From Thermoflexus sp. (GTDB lineage Bacteria; Chloroflexota; Anaerolineae; Thermoflexales; Thermoflexaceae), in assembly GCF_034432235.1 (NCBI RefSeq), contig NZ_DAOUCJ010000050.1, forward strand, positions 15,691 through 79,690: a stretch of DNA of 64,000 bases, in the 5' to 3' direction. Shown here one piece after another: positions 16,288 through 24,635 of this stretch (positions are counted from its first letter, which is position 1; each line of letters begins with the position of its first letter). The notes beneath the pieces are model-generated. The model saw nothing but the letters and a program-made list of their open reading frames with translations. It did not search any database and was not told the DNA's origin. The translations under genes and the position numbers were made by a program.

Positions 16288-17364
16288 TCATTTCGGATAG
16301 ATCCGTTCCTCCGTTGCAGCATCGAAAACAAAGAGGTGCTCTGGGGGCCATAGCAGCCATACCCGCTGGCGCAGTTGCAAAGGTAGATCAATGGAGGCAA
16401 TCGCTTTCAATACGAAGGGACCAGCCCGGAGATCGATAATGCGCTCCAGACCCAAAGGCTGAATGATTTCAACCTCGGCCTCTACGGATCCGGGAGCCCG
16501 GCTCAGGAGGATCTGGAGATGCTCGGGACGGATTCCCAGAAGAACCTCTCGTTTTTCTCCAAGCTGAACAGGGGAGAGGAGCGTGAAATCCGCGTGGATG
16601 AAGCGGGTGCCTTCCGGCTCTGGGATCGCCTGACAGCGCAGCAGATTCATCCCCGGGCTTCCCAGAAAACTGGCCACGAAGGCAGTTGCGGGCCGGTCAT
16701 AAAGAACCTGGGGCTCGTCGACCTGCACCCCGCGCCCCTCCCGTATCACCAGAATACGGTCCGCCATAGCCACTGCCTCTTCGAAATCATGGGTGGCATA
16801 AATCATGGTCTGGCCCGTCTCCCGCTGGAGACGCTTAAGCTCCGCGGCCATCTCCTGACGGATCTTCGCGTCTAGATCCGTGAACGCCTGATCCAGGAGC
16901 AGAACGCGAGGCCGACGGACCATCGCCCGGGCGATGGCGACCCGACGGCGCTCACCGCCGCTGTAGGTATGGGGCAGGCGATGAAGCAAGTGAGAGATCC
17001 GCAGCAATTCAGCGATCTCGCCAACCCGCCGACGGATCTCTCCTTCCGGGAGCCGGCGCAGGCGCAGGGGATGGGCGATGTTATCAAACGCCGACATGTG
17101 CGGGTAAAGCGCGACATCCTCGAAGACCATCGCCACATCCCGTCGCTGGGCAGGTATTAAGTTCATCAGCTCTCCACCGATCCAGACCTCCCCCATATCG
17201 GGCCTCTCCAGGCCGGCGATGATCCGGAACGTGGTGGTTTTCCCTGCCCCTGGAGCTCCCAGCAGGCAGAAGAATTCCCCATCTTCCGCAAAGAAATCCA
17301 GGCCCTGAAGGGCCGTGATCCGTCCATAACGCTTATGGAGCTGGCGGACTTCGATGGAAGCCAT
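16288..17364 (-). CDS. ABC sugar importer ATPase 1 (degenerate Walker B, intact signature)
   Basis: The 358-residue MalK/UgpC-type ATPase has an N-terminal nucleotide domain and a C-terminal OB-type regulatory domain from about 240. Walker A GAPGAGKTT (36-44), signature SGGER (135-139), the D-loop TDLDAK and His192 are normal. Two key residues are changed: the Q-loop glutamine is Glu82 (VFEDVALYP), and the catalytic glutamate after Walker B is Gln159 (LLLDQA). The protein can lend a good signature to a partner but should hydrolyse ATP poorly with its own Walker site. It shares one base with the stop of the second ATPase gene (TGATG), so the two are made together, as expected for a heterodimer. 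Confidence 0.93.
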   Translation of the reverse strand: MASIEVRQLHKRYGRITALQGLDFFAEDGEFFCLLGAPGAGKTTTFRIIAGLERPDMGEVWIGGELMNLIPAQRRDVAMVFEDVALYPHMSAFDNIAHPLRLRRLPEGEIRRRVGEIAELLRISHLLHRLPHTYSGGERRRVAIARAMVRRPRVLLLDQAFTDLDAKIRQEMAAELKRLQRETGQTMIYATHDFEEAVAMADRILVIREGRGVQVDEPQVLYDRPATAFVASFLGSPGMNLLRCQAIPEPEGTRFIHADFTLLSPVQLGEKREVLLGIRPEHLQILLSRAPGSVEAEVEIIQPLGLERIIDLRAGPFVLKAIASIDLPLQLRQRVWLLWPPEHLFVFDAATEERIYPK

Positions 17365-18485
17365 CAGTAGAGCCCTTGACCGGTTTGTGGGTCGAACAGT
17401 AAGGCCTGGTGCGGATGGAAAACGATTTCCAGGTCATCTCCCACAGTGAAGCGTCGCGTGCTCGGCGTGACCATCTGAATCAGGAGCCCGCTGCGGGTTT
17501 TTAGATCCAGGATTAACTTTCGGCCCAGCGGCCGAATCAGATCGACCTTCACCGGAATTCGAACGAGATCCCCAGGGGAAGGTGCCTGCGGATCAGAAAT
17601 CTGCAACTGCTCAGGGCGGATCCCCAGAATCAGATGGGGAAGGGAACGGCTCGCTTCGATAATCCCCCGGCGTTCATCCACCCGCAGTTCGAAATCCAGA
17701 GAGCTCAGCAAAGCATGCCCTTCGGAGATCCGATATTCGACGGAGATCAGATTCATCGGCGGCCGGCCGATAAAACTGGCCACAAAGAGCGTCGCAGGGC
17801 GCCAGTAAACCTCATCGGGGGTTCCAACCTGCTCTATGCGTCCCGCGTTCATCACAACCACCCGGTCTCCCAGCGTCAGGGCTTCCTCCTGATCGTGAGT
17901 CACGTAGACCATCGTACGACCAAATTGATACTGCCAGCGCTTCAGCTCGGCTCGCATCAACTCCCGCAGCCCGGGTCGGAAGTTGTTGAGAGGCTCATCC
18001 AGAAGCAGCACCTGGGGCTCAATCACCAGGATACGGGCCAGAGCGACCCGCTGCATGGTGCTCAGATCCAGTCGGGAAGCCCGAAGATTCAGCACCGTTT
18101 CCAGCTCGAGCGCCTGAGCCACCGCTCGCACGCGACGTTCGATCTCGGCCGGGGGGACGCGCCGAACCCGCAGGCCGAAGGCCAGGTTGTCATAAACGGA
18201 CATGTGCTGAAACAGCGCATAGTTCTGGAACATAAAGCCGATGTTGCGTCGTTGAGGCGGCCAATCGGTGATACGCTGACCTCGAAGATAGATTTCCCCA
18301 CGCGTTGGCCGCTCCAGGCCTGCGATCATCCGCAGTGTGGTCGTCTTCCCGCATCCAGAGGGCCCCAGGAAGCACAGGAACTCACCTTCCTGGACCTCCA
18401 GATTCATATCCTGGACCGCGATGGTTCCGTTGAATTCTTTGGTGATCCCTTCCAGCCGGATCAAGTTCTGCTCTTTGTAGGCCAT
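17364..18485 (-). CDS. ABC sugar importer ATPase 2 (intact Walker B, degenerate signature)
   Basis: This is a 373-residue MalK/UgpC-type ATPase. Walker A GPSGCGKTT (41-49), Gln87 in FQNYALF, Walker B LLLDEP with Asp163 and Glu164, and the H-loop YVTHD are consensus. The signature is LSTMQ (141-145) where LSGGQ is normal, and the D-loop reads LNNFR (166-170) where SNLDA is normal. The defects complement those of ATPase 1: a dimer of the two has one fully canonical ATP site and one site bad on every side. The C-terminal regulatory domain starts near 245. It lies 2 bases after the permease gene. Confidence 0.93.
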   Translation of the reverse strand: MAYKEQNLIRLEGITKEFNGTIAVQDMNLEVQEGEFLCFLGPSGCGKTTTLRMIAGLERPTRGEIYLRGQRITDWPPQRRNIGFMFQNYALFQHMSVYDNLAFGLRVRRVPPAEIERRVRAVAQALELETVLNLRASRLDLSTMQRVALARILVIEPQVLLLDEPLNNFRPGLRELMRAELKRWQYQFGRTMVYVTHDQEEALTLGDRVVVMNAGRIEQVGTPDEVYWRPATLFVASFIGRPPMNLISVEYRISEGHALLSSLDFELRVDERRGIIEASRSLPHLILGIRPEQLQISDPQAPSPGDLVRIPVKVDLIRPLGRKLILDLKTRSGLLIQMVTPSTRRFTVGDDLEIVFHPHQALLFDPQTGQGLY

Positions 18486-18487
18486 GG

Positions 18488-19354
18488 CTACTTAACCAGT
18501 CCAAAGGTGAAGGCCCGAACGAGATAGCGCTGGATCAGATAGCCGGCGATCAGGACCGGGATGGAGGCGACAATACCCAGGGCAGCCTGCGGGCCATAAT
18601 ATCGCCCGACAGCCCCTGCATATCGACTCACCTGAACCGGCAGGGTGACCGCGAAACGGGAGGTGAAAATCAGGGCGAAGAGAAATTCTGTCCAGTTCAT
18701 AATGAACACAAAGAGTGCAGCGGCAGCCAGGCCTCCTCGAATTAAGGGCAGGGTAATCGTGAACATGACACGCCAGCGGGAGGCTCCATCCAGGATGGCG
18801 GCCTCCTCGATATGGCGAGGGATCCCGTCAATAAAACCTTTGATCATCCAGAGTGAGAAGGCCAGGGTGAAAGTCGTATACATCAGGATCAGGCCCAGAT
18901 GGGTGTCGATCAGCCCCAGAGATCGGTAGTAGACCAGCAAAGGGACTGCGAAGGCGATGGGCGGGAACATTCGCGTGGTCAAAACGGAGAACGGCAGGAA
19001 ATTCCCTCCAGCCCCGAAGCGGGAGATCCCATAGGCGGCCAGGAATCCGATAACGATAGAAAGCGCTGTGGAGATGGGAACAATGATCAGGCTGTTTATA
19101 AAGGCCCGTGTGACTGGTTCCGCGGTGCGGACCATCTCGCTGACCACGCCCACGGGATTCCCGGGCCAGAACAGAACCAGATAATTTTCCAGGGTAGGTT
19201 GTCGGGGGATCAGGGTAGGTGGGTACGCCAGCCATTCCTGGGGTGGCTTAAAGGAAAGGGAGAGCACCCAGACTACGGGGGCCAACGTGATCAGGATCAC
19301 GATCAGTACAACCCCCCAGCGAGTGAGTCCGGAAGTCCATGCACGCCCCGGCAT
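18488..19354 (-). CDS. ABC sugar importer permease (MalG type)
   Basis: The 288-residue membrane protein has six predicted helices. The cytoplasmic coupling loop EEAAILDGASRWRVMFTITL is the EAA motif of sugar importers and contacts an ATPase subunit. A long outward loop follows the first helix, as in MalG/UgpE. It sits between the other permease gene and the two ATPase genes. The substrate is probably a sugar acid or polyol, judged only from the downstream enzymes. Confidence 0.93.
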   Translation of the reverse strand: MPGRAWTSGLTRWGVVLIVILITLAPVVWVLSLSFKPPQEWLAYPPTLIPRQPTLENYLVLFWPGNPVGVVSEMVRTAEPVTRAFINSLIIVPISTALSIVIGFLAAYGISRFGAGGNFLPFSVLTTRMFPPIAFAVPLLVYYRSLGLIDTHLGLILMYTTFTLAFSLWMIKGFIDGIPRHIEEAAILDGASRWRVMFTITLPLIRGGLAAAALFVFIMNWTEFLFALIFTSRFAVTLPVQVSRYAGAVGRYYGPQAALGIVASIPVLIAGYLIQRYLVRAFTFGLVK

Positions 19355-19371
19355 GATCTCCCCTCTCAGGC

Positions 19372-20280
19372 TTACAATTCACGTTCCAGCGGCCGGACGG
19401 CCAGACGGGCCACCAGGGCGATCAGAATCAGCACCAGAAGGGCCATCGCAGCTGCATAAGAAAGCTGCCCGTAAATAAATCCGGTTCGATAGAGATACAG
19501 CGAAAGGCTCTCGGTCGAGGTCCCCGGCCCGCCGCCGGTCATGATGTAAACCAGATCGAAGATCTTGAAAGCCTCCAGGGCGCGAATAATCAGGGCGATC
19601 AGCATCACAGGCTTCAGCATGGGGAAAACAATGTAGCGGAAAATCTCCCACCGGCTGGCCCCCAGCGTCATGGCTGCCTCAACGGGCTCAGGAGGGAGAG
19701 CGCCCAAGCCGGAGTAGATGACCAGAAACATGAAGGGAGTCCATTGCCAGATATCCGCCAGAGCGATGGTCATGAGAGCTAGGAGGGGATTTTGATACCA
19801 TTGCACGGATGCATCGGGCCCAAAAAGGCTGATCAGAATATAGTTGACCGGGCCTTTATCCAGGAAAAGCAGGTAAAAACAAAGCCCTACCACCACCCAT
19901 GGAAGCATCATGGGGTAAAGAAGGATGGAGGCGACGATCCGTTTTCCAGAAAATTCCTCCTGGTGAAAGAAGAGCGCTAGCGCCAGCCCAAGGAGGAACT
20001 CCAGGCTGACGGCGACCAGGACCAGGCCCATGGTTCGGCCCAGGGCAGTCAGGAAGCGCTGATCCTGAAGGGCTTGCACATAGTTGCTCAGACCCGCGAA
20101 CGGTGCCTGCCACCAGTCCACCCCCATAATCGGCTGCCAGGAAACCAGGCTCAGATAAATCACAATGAGCATGGGAACGATCAGGACAAACCAGATCAGC
20201 AACTGCATGGGAAGGATCAACAGTTGCCCCATCCAGCGCTCCTCGTTCCACTCTGGGCTCCATCGAACGGGAAAGTGCAT
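19372..20280 (-). CDS. ABC sugar importer permease (MalF/UgpA type)
   Basis: The 302-residue membrane protein has about six helices, the first near LLIWFVLIVPMLIVIYLSLV. The coupling loop is VEAAMTLGASRWEIFRYIVF, and the MTGGGPGTSTES motif is typical of MalF-like subunits. A longer upstream frame exists, but ATG 20280 has AGGAGG 6 bases before it and starts at the normal place. It forms the translocation path with the MalG-type permease. Confidence 0.93.
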   Translation of the reverse strand: MHFPVRWSPEWNEERWMGQLLILPMQLLIWFVLIVPMLIVIYLSLVSWQPIMGVDWWQAPFAGLSNYVQALQDQRFLTALGRTMGLVLVAVSLEFLLGLALALFFHQEEFSGKRIVASILLYPMMLPWVVVGLCFYLLFLDKGPVNYILISLFGPDASVQWYQNPLLALMTIALADIWQWTPFMFLVIYSGLGALPPEPVEAAMTLGASRWEIFRYIVFPMLKPVMLIALIIRALEAFKIFDLVYIMTGGGPGTSTESLSLYLYRTGFIYGQLSYAAAMALLVLILIALVARLAVRPLEREL

Positions 20281-20307
20281 TTCGCCTCCTATCCCACCTG
20301 GAGAGGA

Positions 20308-20329
20308 GAGCCAGAGATACATCTGGCTC
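20308..20329 (-). promoter_or_regulatory. Hairpin between binding-protein and permease genes
   Basis: GAGCCAGA (20308-20315) and TCTGGCTC (20322-20329) form a perfect 8-bp stem with a 6-base loop in the 74-base gap after the binding-protein gene. Such hairpins often stabilise the upstream mRNA or trim transcription, so that more binding protein than membrane subunits is made. Confidence 0.5.
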
Positions 20330-20354
20330 CCCGTCCTGACGGCTTGCCCAGGGC

Positions 20355-21932
20355 TCAATCCTTGAAGAGGCCCTTCTTCCGCCAGAGCCGCTGGATCGGC
20401 TCGGGATAATTCTTCCGCTCCTGCCGCCAGGCTTCGATCTGGCTGAGCCGGCCCAAGCGGTCCGTGATCTTCTGCCATTCGTCGGCCGCGTCCTTCAGCG
20501 CCTGCTCCGGCTTCTTCTGGCCAGCGAAGGCCTGCTGGAGATGCAGGTTCAGTTTGTCCAGATACTCGTTGGCGCCACGCAGGGAGATATCCGGGAAAGC
20601 ATTCTTGGAGTTGGCCAGCAGGACCGGCAGGAAGTCCGCGCCATAAGCCTCCTTCATCTTGGGCTCATTGAACCAGCTCTGTCGGAAGATATCCAGCGTC
20701 CCTACGCGGGCGATGGCGTCCAGGCCGGTCTTGGGTCCGCAGAACCACTGAATGAAGCAATAGCAAGCTTCAGGCGATTTGCTGTAACGGGAGATACTGA
20801 AGCTCCATCCGACGACGTGCGGCACGGCGCGGATCAGCTCGCCATCATGCATCGTTCCGGGGATCTCCATTGCGCCGACCTTGCCGACAATCTTTGAAGT
20901 CTTGGGGTCCTGCGCCCACTTGCCAAGAGAGGGCCATGCCCAGGCGCAGAAAACCGAGCCCTCCGGGAAGCGGGTGTAAGCCACCGACCAGTCCCCGGTC
21001 ACCGCATCCGGCCAGGCATGGTTTTGAATCAGGCGCACCATCTCCTCCAACGCGGTGACGCCTTCCTCAGAGGTGATCAGGGGATCCATGTTGTCATCGA
21101 AATAGGCCCCACCGCGGGAGATGAAACGGGCCGCCCATCCAGTGTAAGCAAAGTAACGTTCCGCATACATATGAACGCCCCGGATGCCCTGATCCGGTCG
21201 GTCGAAGAAGGCCACCCACTGATCGAACTCCTCCCATGTCCTGGGAACCTCCAGTTTACGCCCGAACTTATCCTCAAAACGCTTCTGCTCATCGGGGTTC
21301 TCCATCAGATCCTTTCGATAGAACATAGAGAAGGTGTCGTTATCTGCTCCCATCGCGTAGCGACGGCCCTTATACAGAGAGGTGAAACGATCAATTGGAG
21401 AGACATAGGCGTTCGGGCCGTGATCGACTTCAGGGTCATATTTCTCCCACCACTCGGTTTGATCGACGATCAGACCGGCCTCGGCCATGTCGGCGATCCA
21501 GTTTACAAAGGTCAGGAAGATGTCATAGCTCCCGGTGCGGGTAACGGCCTCGTTCATCACCTTGGTGTAGATGTTGGCCTCAAGGCCTTCCTCCGCGCTC
21601 ACGAAATTCAGACCGGTGAGCCGGTTCCATTCCTCAAGGGCAGGAACGATGTTGTTGCGCTGGCCGGAGTGGTGGAGGATGACGAATGTATCGCCATTCT
21701 TGATCTTCCCGGCTGCCTTCAACGCCTTGATTCCGTTGAGGGCCCGCTCCTCGGGAGTGGCACCCTCTACACGGGGCACGGGCGTGCCTGGCGCAGGAGT
21801 AGCCGGTGTCCTAGGGGTCGGGGTAGGGGCCGGCGCACAGGTGCTCAACAGCCCTCCAGCCGCCGCGAGCCCGGCGGCCTTCAGAAACTCGCGGCGCGTC
21901 AGCTTCCCGTATCCCTTCTTCTTGTTCGCCAT
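20355..21932 (-). CDS. ABC sugar-binding lipoprotein with Tat-type signal
   Basis: The precursor has 525 residues. The N-terminus reads KLTRREFLKAAGLAAAGG and then LLSTC: a twin-arginine signal followed by a lipobox, so a folded lipoprotein anchored outside the membrane is expected. A Pro/Thr linker (residues about 35-50) is followed by a type I solute-binding fold (family 1, larger than usual). It should bring the substrate to the two permeases. The start is set by AAGGAGG about 6 bases before ATG 21932; the open frame upstream is not used. The size and aromatic-rich sequence suggest a large or polar substrate, not a simple hexose (weak inference). Confidence 0.92.
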   Translation of the reverse strand: MANKKKGYGKLTRREFLKAAGLAAAGGLLSTCAPAPTPTPRTPATPAPGTPVPRVEGATPEERALNGIKALKAAGKIKNGDTFVILHHSGQRNNIVPALEEWNRLTGLNFVSAEEGLEANIYTKVMNEAVTRTGSYDIFLTFVNWIADMAEAGLIVDQTEWWEKYDPEVDHGPNAYVSPIDRFTSLYKGRRYAMGADNDTFSMFYRKDLMENPDEQKRFEDKFGRKLEVPRTWEEFDQWVAFFDRPDQGIRGVHMYAERYFAYTGWAARFISRGGAYFDDNMDPLITSEEGVTALEEMVRLIQNHAWPDAVTGDWSVAYTRFPEGSVFCAWAWPSLGKWAQDPKTSKIVGKVGAMEIPGTMHDGELIRAVPHVVGWSFSISRYSKSPEACYCFIQWFCGPKTGLDAIARVGTLDIFRQSWFNEPKMKEAYGADFLPVLLANSKNAFPDISLRGANEYLDKLNLHLQQAFAGQKKPEQALKDAADEWQKITDRLGRLSQIEAWRQERKNYPEPIQRLWRKKGLFKD

Positions 21933-21951
21933 GGTTTCCTCCTTCTTTCTT

Positions 21952-22629
21952 CTAAAGGCGGCCGAACGCTTGAAGGATTTCTTCCACCGTCCTGCCGGCG
22001 CGGATCCATTGACGAGTGGCCTCTTCCTTTTCCGCTTGCTGTCGGGCCCGTTGCAGAACCTCCCAGGCCTCTTCGAGCGGGATGGCCACCACCCCGATCT
22101 CATCCGCAAGGATGAGATCTCCCGGGCGAACCAGAACATTGCCACAGACAATCGGAACATTCACCTCGATCGGTTCCAGACGGCCCGAGTAAGGAGAGTG
22201 AGTGGAACGAGGAACCACAGCGCGGGAGAATATGGGGAATCCCAGGTCGCGGATCTCATCGATGTCCCGGATCGCTCCATCCACAACGGCTCCAGCCACG
22301 CCCTTCTGCTTGCAGAGGCCAGCCATCAGGCCGCCCCAAACTGAGGTCTCCGTCTCCCCCCCGGCGCTCACCACGATGACATCCCCCTCCTGGGCCACCG
22401 TCAGGGCATCCAGGCAATCCACCAGATCCCCTGGGAAGAGTTTCACCGTCAGCGCAGGACCGACGAAACGGCAGGGAAAGACCGGTTTCAGGCTGGAATG
22501 CATTACCCCATCCCGCTCTATCGAATCCGCCACCACACAGGAGGGGCTGTAGATCTTCAACAACTCCCGGAAGCCGTTCAGGAGTTCAGGGGATGGCCGC
22601 TGCGGCATCGCCTGGATCCGCCTGCGCAT
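21952..22629 (-). CDS. RraA-family protein (possible 4-hydroxy-4-methyl-2-oxoglutarate aldolase type)
   Basis: The protein has 225 residues. The RraA-like fold is recognised by SCVVADSIERDGVM, GPALTVKLFPGD, VIVVSAGGETETSVWGGLMA and GVAGAVVDGAIRDIDEI. In enzymes of this family the Gly-rich segment and the Arg-Asp pair in DGAIRD bind Mg and the keto acid; they cleave or decarboxylate pyruvate-type aldols. The regulatory RraA role of E. coli (RNase E inhibition) is unlikely here. Its place as second gene of a sugar-acid operon suggests a keto-acid reaction. GAGAGGTG precedes ATG 22629. Confidence 0.85.
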   Translation of the reverse strand: MRRRIQAMPQRPSPELLNGFRELLKIYSPSCVVADSIERDGVMHSSLKPVFPCRFVGPALTVKLFPGDLVDCLDALTVAQEGDVIVVSAGGETETSVWGGLMAGLCKQKGVAGAVVDGAIRDIDEIRDLGFPIFSRAVVPRSTHSPYSGRLEPIEVNVPIVCGNVLVRPGDLILADEIGVVAIPLEEAWEVLQRARQQAEKEEATRQWIRAGRTVEEILQAFGRL

Positions 22630-22642
22630 CGGAACACCTCTC

Positions 22643-23446
22643 TTACAGACTCTCGCCGGTCCAGCCCATCTTCCGGGAGATCCGATCGGCATACTCGCGG
22701 ACCAAAGGGGCGAGGGCTTCGATCTGCGCTCGCGTGGCCCGGAAAGCCGGTATGGTCAGGCTGACCGCGGCAATCACCCGGCCCGTGTGATCCCGGATAG
22801 GGCAAGCGACACAACGGATCTCGGGCTCATGTTCGGTGTCATCAATGGCATATCCCTGCTGTCGTACCTGAGCCAGATGGGCCTTCAGGGTTTCAGGATC
22901 CACAATGGTCTTCTCTGTGAATCGAGGAAGACCCTTGCGCCGGATCAGCTCGTCCAGCTCATGCTCCGGCAACGCTGCCAGCAGAACTTTGCCCACGCCG
23001 GTGCAATGCGCTGGACCTCGTTTGCCGATTGCCGAAAACATCCGGATCGTCTGCTGGCTTTCCTGCTTGTCGATATAAATCACATCGCCGTCATCCAGGA
23101 TGGCAAGGTGCACCGTCTCATTGGTTCGCTGACATAAATCGCGGAGCTCAGGGAGAGCCTGCTTGCGCAGCTCGAGCCTCTGCAGGACCGCCTGAGCTAG
23201 CTCAAAGAGTTTGATGCCAGGAAGATAACGGCTCGTCTGGGGATCCTGAACCACCAGCCGATGGGCGCTGAGGGTCGCCAGCAATCGATGCACCGTGCTT
23301 TTGGGCAGGCCCGTTTGCCGGCTGAGCTCGGTAATCGAAGATCCATCCTCGGCCTGGCAGATCAATTCCAGCAGCCCCAACGCCCGATCGATCGTCTGCA
23401 GGCGCTGGCGCTTATCCTTCCGCAACCCGGAGCGTTTCTGTCGCAT
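22643..23446 (-). CDS. IclR-family transcriptional regulator of the sugar-acid operon
   Basis: The 267-residue protein has an N-terminal winged HTH at about 18-75 (SITELSRQTGLPKSTVHRLL) and the IclR effector-binding domain with GKRGPAHCTGVGKVLLAALP and DTEHEPEIRCVACPIRD. It is the first gene of the operon that runs to 12.6 kb. A 19-base palindrome (23455-23473) lies between its promoter and its start, so it probably represses itself and the whole operon and is released by a pathway acid. The ATG has no clear ribosome site; the operator and leader occupy that space. Confidence 0.93.
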   Translation of the reverse strand: MRQKRSGLRKDKRQRLQTIDRALGLLELICQAEDGSSITELSRQTGLPKSTVHRLLATLSAHRLVVQDPQTSRYLPGIKLFELAQAVLQRLELRKQALPELRDLCQRTNETVHLAILDDGDVIYIDKQESQQTIRMFSAIGKRGPAHCTGVGKVLLAALPEHELDELIRRKGLPRFTEKTIVDPETLKAHLAQVRQQGYAIDDTEHEPEIRCVACPIRDHTGRVIAAVSLTIPAFRATRAQIEALAPLVREYADRISRKMGWTGESL

Positions 23447-23454
23447 TTTATATG

Positions 23455-23473
23455 TGTTCCATTATTTGGAACA
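23455..23473 (-). promoter_or_regulatory. IclR operator palindrome
   Basis: TGTTCCA (23455-23461) and TGGAACA (23467-23473) are perfect inverted arms around TTATT. This matches the TTCCA-n5-TGGAA form known for IclR-family sites. It lies about 11-29 bases after the predicted transcription start, a repressor position. Confidence 0.75.
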
Positions 23474-23490
23474 AGGTTTCTCTATATAAA

Positions 23491-23519
23491 ATCTTATGTG
23501 CTTGTGGATCATCCGTCAA
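23491..23519 (-). promoter_or_regulatory. Promoter of the IclR/sugar-acid operon
   Basis: On the minus strand TTGACG (23514-23519) is a 5-of-6 match to -35, and TAAGAT (23491-23496) a 4-of-6 match to -10, with a 17-base spacer. Transcription should begin near 23484. Confidence 0.65.
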
Positions 23520-23867
23520 TGGGTTTCGCAAATTTGGTGGAAATCGTCTTTCGTCCCCCGGTTTGGTCAGGCAGGAGCGGATCCGCAATGGGAAGTTGAA
23601 GCCGAGAGATCCGCTGCCCTCCAAGCGGGATCTGGCCGAGCAGTTCGGGGCGAGCCGCACGGCTGTGCGGGAGACCCTCCAGGCATTGCGGGATGCATTC
23701 CGGGCTTCGTTCTCCTGACAGTCGCCATGCTGGAGAGGGAGCCTGATCTGGAGGAGCCAGTCCTTATCGAATACCTCTCAGGGAACCTGTGCCAGCGCGG
23801 AAGCTATCTTCGCATCCTGAAGGCTGTCCGCGCGGCGGCCCAGGACCGAAAGCGGCATTCCTTCTGA
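23520..23867 (+). pseudogene. Remnant of a GntR/FadR-type regulator
   Basis: In one frame (to about 23718) the translation reads LVRQERIRNGKLKPRDPLPS followed by KRDLAEQFGASRTAVRETLQ and ALRD, a good GntR winged-HTH N-terminus. The frame then stops. In another frame, downstream bases give LEREPDLEEPVLIEYLSGNL, reminiscent of an effector domain but short. No start codon with ribosome site is clear and the effector domain is mostly missing. It is a decayed regulator; the 574-base gap here holds nothing else I recognise apart from the IclR promoter. Confidence 0.55.
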
Positions 23868-24020
23868 CCATCAATTTCAGCCTGAAGGCGACCCGATTCC
23901 CCACAAACGATTTTCCCGCCTTCGTGCTGCTTCTATGCAGGAAGACGGCCACGGGGCTATGATGGGGATAGTGGCCGCTTCATCGCCGCCATTCCCAGAT
24001 CGCTCAGCGAAAGGAGCCCT

Positions 24021-24464
24021 ATGGGGAAATCCGTTCAAGCCCTGGAAGATGAGCAGGCCTTCACGCATGCGCTGGCCGACGCCCTGGAACAGCTGGGATG
24101 GGAGATCATCCACCGCCCCTCCCTCGAGAACGAGCCCCTCATCGTCCGCCGCCCCTCCACGTATCGGATCCTGTTGCGCTATGTTCATCATCGGCCCCAG
24201 ATCAACCGCATCCTCATCTATATCCTTTTCGGCGGGCGAGGGCCGGAGAACCGGAGCCCGGAGGCGCTGCGTGCGGTCAACCAGTTGAACGATGCCTATA
24301 ACCTGGCCAAGCTCTCCATCGATGAGGACGGGGATGTCTGGTGCCAAACGGTCTTCCCCTTCGGCGCCGCCCTGGACCCGGAGCTGTTCTCCGCATATCT
24401 GGAGTGGTGGGACGCGGCGCTCACCGTATGGGCCCAGGAGCACCTGAAGCCCTTCATGGCATGA
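24021..24464 (+). CDS. YbjN-like (type III chaperone-fold) protein
   Basis: The 147-residue acidic soluble protein has FTHALADALEQLGWEI at the start and a centre VNQLNDAYNLAKLSIDEDGD followed by VWCQTVFPFG, which matches the pattern of YbjN or TY-chaperone domains (an interaction fold without known catalysis). AAAGGAG precedes ATG. It stands alone before the LacI regulator. The family call is moderate; function is unknown. Confidence 0.6.
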   Translation: MGKSVQALEDEQAFTHALADALEQLGWEIIHRPSLENEPLIVRRPSTYRILLRYVHHRPQINRILIYILFGGRGPENRSPEALRAVNQLNDAYNLAKLSIDEDGDVWCQTVFPFGAALDPELFSAYLEWWDAALTVWAQEHLKPFMA

Positions 24465-24544
24465 GCGACCATGGGAAAATCGCTGGGATCTTCCCGCCCG
24501 GGGAGGCCGAGGGAGACCCACCATAGCCGCCCCCCGGATCCCCT

Positions 24545-24573
24545 TTGACAGCTTTCGCGATTTTTGTTATCCT
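24545..24573 (+). promoter_or_regulatory. Promoter of the LacI-type regulator
   Basis: TTGACA at 24545-24550 is a perfect -35; TATCCT at 24568-24573 matches -10 at 4 of 6 places; the spacer is 17. The operator begins 4 bases after the -10. Confidence 0.7.
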
Positions 24574-24576
24574 GGA

Positions 24577-24592
24577 ATTGAAACGATTCAAT
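24577..24592 (+). promoter_or_regulatory. LacI-family operator 1
   Basis: ATTGAAACGATTCAAT has a 16-base near-perfect palindrome with a central CG, the hallmark of LacI/GalR-type sites. It covers the predicted transcription start of the regulator gene, so autorepression is expected. Confidence 0.7.
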
Positions 24593-24635
24593 CCCCGAGG
24601 TGGATTAGACCCTGCGGGTCGGCAGGGGGGAGGAG

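Noticed and set aside
16288..20280. Reading the asymmetric ATPases as an exporter (TM287/288-like)
   Set aside because: The permeases have importer-type EAA loops and a binding protein is encoded; no exporter-type fused membrane domain is present.
23444..23453. TATAAA at the IclR start codon as a -10 element
   Set aside because: It overlaps the ATG, so transcription would begin inside the gene; TTGACG-17-TAAGAT upstream is better.
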